A DNA stretch of 64,000 bases from Candolleomyces eurysporus (Eukaryota > Basidiomycota > Agaricomycetes > Agaricales > Psathyrellaceae), in NCBI GenBank assembly GCA_027579435.1, contig JANBPK010000806.1:62001-126000 (forward strand), in the 5' to 3' direction. Position 1 is the stretch's first letter. The number at the start of each line of letters is the position of its first letter. The notes beneath the pieces were generated by a model. The model ran no database searches. It worked only from the letters and a program-made list of their open reading frames with translations, and was not told where the DNA came from. Below are positions 60,215-64,000 of this stretch, one piece after another. Both the position numbers and the translations under genes were made by a program.

Positions 60215-63200
60215 ATGTCAACCCAGAAGCCCAGTGGTGGGCCTTCCAAGGGGATGTCACCACCTTCAAGAAGGACAACTGTCAACGATGCATCCTTTAA
60301 TGCCCCCAGAAACGCGCATCTCAAGCTGACTGCGGCCTGCCTCGTTTTCCTTTCAGCATGCTTCACCTGGACCTTCACGTCCTCTCCTGGCACCTCCTTC
60401 TCAGCCCACGAGTCTCGTCAAACTTTCTCTGTTAAGCAGCAGCAAGATATCCTCAGTCGCTGCGCTGCCATTAAAGCAGAACCAGGTCCTCCCGCCGATT
60501 TCCTAATTGGCCGTGACAAGTCTGACAGGTTCGAGCCGGGCACCAACGCGACTCTGATTCGAAATGCCAATATCTTCACTGGAGAGAACAATGGCACTGT
60601 CGCCTTTCGAGGGGATATACTGTTGGATAAGGGGATTATCAGAGCTATTGGTGATATCCCTGGACGTGTCATTGAAAACACGCCGAATTTGACAACGGTG
60701 GAAGCGAATGGCGCGTGGGTTACGCCCGGACTTGGTATGTTGCATCGGTGCGCCGGGTCATGTCATCCGTTTGCTGAAATTCTTCAAACTTGAATAGTGG
60801 ATATGCACTCGCATCTTGGGGTTGTGAGCAGCCCGGTCATGGGCGGTTCGTATTCTCTTTCGTGACGTCATGATTTATGCCAACTCCCATGCAGGTGCTA
60901 TCGACGTCGATTCTGAGAAGGGCCCGATTCTCCCTTGGCTACGAAGTGTTGACGGCTTGAACACTCACGACGAAGGTTACCAGCTGGCGATGGCTGGAGG
61001 TGTTACGACAGTACAAGTTCTTCCTGGAAGCAACAATGCTATCGGCAAGTGATAATTTAATTGCGTCCCATCCCGGTTGCCTAATTTCGCTCCACAGGCG
61101 GCCAATCGTTCTTTGTGAAGCTCCGTCCGACGTCGGAGCGTTCAGCGATCGCAATGATTGTCGACCCTCCCAATAGCTTGACCGGTGACTCTGGGTGGAC
61201 GGCACCAAACCGATGGCGACATATGAAGTACCCCAATTTAATCCTCCTTCGTACTATCTCTCTGACCACGGCATTTAATAATCAGACAAGCTTGCGGCGA
61301 AAACCTGCGTCGTTACGGGAACAGAATGGACACTATGTGGTCCTTCCGTTCTGCGTACAACGAAGCGAAGAATATCAAGGCCGCCCAGGACCTCTATTGC
61401 GAGCGTGCAGAGGCAGGGCTATGGGACACTTTGGACTACGTCTTTCCCGAGAGTCTAAAATGGGAAATGCTGGTCGATGTACTTCGTGGAAAGGTGAAGG
61501 TATGTCACAAATCGTTGGTGATTGGGCACGGAATCACGATATTAATATCAATAACGGCAGATTTCCAATCATTGCTACGAAGCGGTAGACTTGGATGCTT
61601 TGGTCCGGGTGAGTACTCAAGAAACTAATATTGGTTTACGCGATGAACAAAAGATGCGCAGCTTTCGAACGAGTTTAAATTCAATATCGCTTCCATCCAT
61701 CACGCAGCTGAGGCTTGGCTTGTCCCGGACGTATTGAAACGAATGTATGAATCCGTGACAAGTGGTCTGGACCATTCTGATCTTATATTTACTAGGTGGG
61801 GAGGAATACCAACTGTTGCCTTGTTCGCAACCACTTATAGGTGAGCGTTCATAATGCCCTTGACCCACTTGGTAATCCAGGTTGACATGTATTTCTATGG
61901 GGAAATAGATTCAAACGAGAATCCTACCGAGGTTCTGAATATGCGCCTCGTGTATTGGCAGACGAGGGAATTCCCGTGGCCATGAAAGTGAGATATTTAC
62001 GGTGTCCCTGCCTGTCAAATTGCTGATAGAATTTTAGTCGGATCATCCTGTGTTAAATTCGAGGTACCTGGTTTATGAGGCACAGCAAGCGCACTACTTC
62101 GGATTGCCACAAAACCTTGCTCTCGCGTCCATAACGTCGACTCCAGCGACGGCAGCCGGGCTATCTCACCGCATTGGAGTGCTCCAGAAAGGTGCAGACG
62201 CCGATGTGGTCCTTTGGGACTCTCACCCGCTCCAATTCGGTGCCACTCCCGTAAAGGTTTGGATTGACGGCATCCTCCAGATCCCTGTACCCGCCAAAGA
62301 TGGGCAGAATGTTCCTGTCGAGGTTGGAAAGGGGAAAGAGGGTGACAGATGGAGACGAGTACCCTCTGTTCCGAACTGGGATAAAGAGAGGGAAGAGGCC
62401 TTGAAATGGGATGGTCTCCCTCCCCTCAAAGGTCGCAGCCAAGCCGATAGAATCACGTTCACCAATGTGAAGAAGGTGTGGAAAAGAACGCACGAAGGGA
62501 ATGTCGAAGAATTCGGAAATGAGGATGGAAGCAGCGGATTCGCTGGGAATGTCGTCGTGTTGAATGGCAAAATCGCTTGCATTGGTAAGACCTGCCCGAA
62601 GCATGCCGATGGAGGGAAGATGATCGATCTGAAGGGAGGATCTATTTCGCCTGGACTCATGTCTTATGGCTCTCCCTTGGGTTTGGGGGAAATTATGGGG
62701 GAGCCTTCCACACTCGACGGGGAAATTCCCGATGCTATGGCGAACAGAGTCCCCAAGCTTTTGGATGATGCTGGAGGTCTCGTGCGTGCCATGGATGCCC
62801 TCGTTTTCCAGACGCGTGACGCACTGTAAGTTCATCTATCGATCTAACCAATGCTATGGACTTACTTTAAACTTAGCACGGCATATCGCTCCGGAGTCAC
62901 GTTTGCGACCTCCTCGCTCGCAAAGCCGATCTATTTGGGCGATCCTTCATCTCGTTTCTTATCTGGTTTATCTGTCGCATTCAGAACAGGTGCCAGTCAT
63001 GCGATGGAGCAAGGTGCGCTTGTGCAGGACGTAGTTGCCCTCCATGTCGTACTGGGTAGAACCCACCCAATGTCTCCACACGGTCCCAGCGTGAGCACCC
63101 AATTGGCAGCATTGCGACGGCTACTTTATGGCTGGGAATCTCGCGACAAGGAAACAGGCTATTGGTTCAGAAAGGCGGCCGAGGTAAGATGGATCGACAA

Positions 63201-63939
63201 GACATTNAAAAATATATTGCTAACTGAACGACTTAGGGTGTGATTCCGCTGGTCATTGAAGTCGATAGTGCGGACATTATGGCGTCCCTTCTTATTATGA
63301 AGGCAGATGTCGAGGATAGAATCGGTTCGCGCATGAGGATGGTCTTCAGTGGTGCTGCGGAAGCGCATCTATTGGCTCATGAAATTAGTAAATTGGTTTG
63401 ATCTTGAGTCTAGACTCTTACTAACCGCATCTAGGTACATCGCAGGTGGGAGTGATCTTGAACCCAGCAAGGCCATATCCATTGGTTTGGGACCAGAGGC
63501 GAATGTGAGTAATAGACGCTGGTGACATCAATCCGGATATTAAACCTAGTTTTAGTCTTCCTGGTCCCCCGTTGACCAATGATACAGCACTGGTTGCCCT
63601 ACTAAATGAAGGCGTAATTGTTGGCCTGGGTATCCGAGGCAGCTGGGAGGCTCGACACGCTCGATATGATGCCAACTGGGTAAGACCTTACAAAGACTTG
63701 ACGTTATCCCTGCTTTGACCCTGACAATTACCCAGGCGTCGCTCGAGTCCAACGGCCGTATCAAAGAACATCAGGCATATGCCTTAGTCACCACAGATTT
63801 AGAAAAACTTTTGGGTGTCCGAGACATCGATGAAGAAACGGCGGATTTAGTCGCAACAGAAGGAGGGAGCATATTCGACCAATCAAGCAAGGTTGTTGGT
63901 GTCATATCTCCCAAACGAGGATTTGTCGATATCTTTTAG
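60215..63939 (+). CDS. Membrane-anchored tandem amidohydrolase-like protein
   Basis: A cytosolic N-terminus and one hydrophobic segment (LKLTAACLVFLSACFTWTF, about 60324-60380) make it type II. The first domain shows TLIRNANIFTGENNG, then GAWVTPGLVDMHSHLG with an intact HxH metal pair, QLAMAGGVTTVQVLPGSNNA, SNEFKFNIASIHHAAEAWLV and VAMKSDHPVLNSRYLVYEAQ. ATAAGLSHRIGVLQKGADAD then VVLWDSHPLQFGATP closes it. A second, similar half follows: FTNVKKVWKR, GKMIDLKGGSISPGLMSYGS, where HxH is replaced by YGS, then AYRSGVTFATSS and GVILNPARPYPLVWDQRR. The end is KVVGVISPKRGFVDIF. About a dozen introns; the N at 63207 is in one. The substrate is unknown; the imidazolonepropionase/dihydroorotase-like superfamily is the best frame. 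Confidence 0.85.
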
Positions 63940-64000
63940 TCCCAGAACAGTTTTTACTTTCCGTACCGGCGACCCTGAATGAATATTTAAAGTATTATTT

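Noticed and set aside
1..64000. Transposons, terminal repeats, CRISPR arrays, phage or bacterial genes
   Set aside because: I looked for transposase, reverse transcriptase or integrase motifs and for direct or inverted long repeats and found none; the genes are intron-rich and fungal throughout.
1..64000. tRNA or rRNA genes
   Set aside because: Several GGTTCGA-like strings (for example near 25463 and 60529) lie inside coding exons and lack a matching A box and acceptor stem.

Overview
This window is nuclear DNA of a filamentous basidiomycete, most probably an agaricomycete. Nearly every gene is cut by many short introns (about 45-75 bases, GT...AG). Genes are packed tightly on both strands, and the recognisable proteins are eukaryotic and fungal. 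There are no operons, and I see no transposon, tRNA, rRNA, CRISPR array or viral insert. All gene models were joined by eye from reading frames and splice signals, so exon edges are approximate.

Layout. 1-5.2 kb: an acyl-CoA synthetase (cut by the left edge) diverges from a Vip1/PPIP5K inositol pyrophosphate kinase. 5.4-12.2 kb, minus strand: an E2-like protein without a catalytic cysteine (AKTIP/FTS type), a five-zinc-knuckle Air1/2-like protein, and CPSF100/Cft2. 12.3-19.1 kb: a membrane-anchored alpha/beta-hydrolase (HSL type) converges on an MFS transporter. 19.7-25.8 kb, plus strand: a WW/FF-domain protein (TCERG1 type), then an ER Hsp90 (GRP94) ending in HDEL. 26-34 kb: an iron-type dehydrogenase (hydroxyacid-oxoacid transhydrogenase), a membrane-anchored aspartic protease and a PPR protein. 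34-44.9 kb: a small secreted orphan, ribophorin I (OST1), mitochondrial uL22, Yos1/IER3IP1, a GILT-like protein, MIX23/CCDC58, a gene-poor 1.5 kb stretch, a C2H2 factor and an orphan gene. 45-64 kb: a kelch-propeller multi-pass membrane protein, a long disordered orphan, Naa10, a GHSMG lipase-like hydrolase, a disordered zinc-finger-like protein, a CCDC97-like protein, a Reb1/TTF1-type Myb protein and a tandem amidohydrolase with a membrane anchor.

How the genes fit together. They are mostly housekeeping and not one pathway. Loose themes are the ER and secretory route (GRP94, OST1, Yos1, GILT, aspartic protease), mitochondria (uL22m, MIX23, PPR, transhydrogenase) and RNA 3'-end or nuclear RNA handling (Air1/2, CPSF100, FF protein). 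Several divergent pairs share intergenic regions under 200 bases, and some convergent pairs have stop codons only 50-75 bases apart.

I found no clear new multi-gene system. The observations most worth following are: single N characters that each break a frame and whose removal restores it; an amidohydrolase whose second half lost its metal-binding HxH; a kelch-propeller/multi-TM protein; a disordered protein with four spaced acidic-PL motifs; and a GRP94 gene in a fungus.
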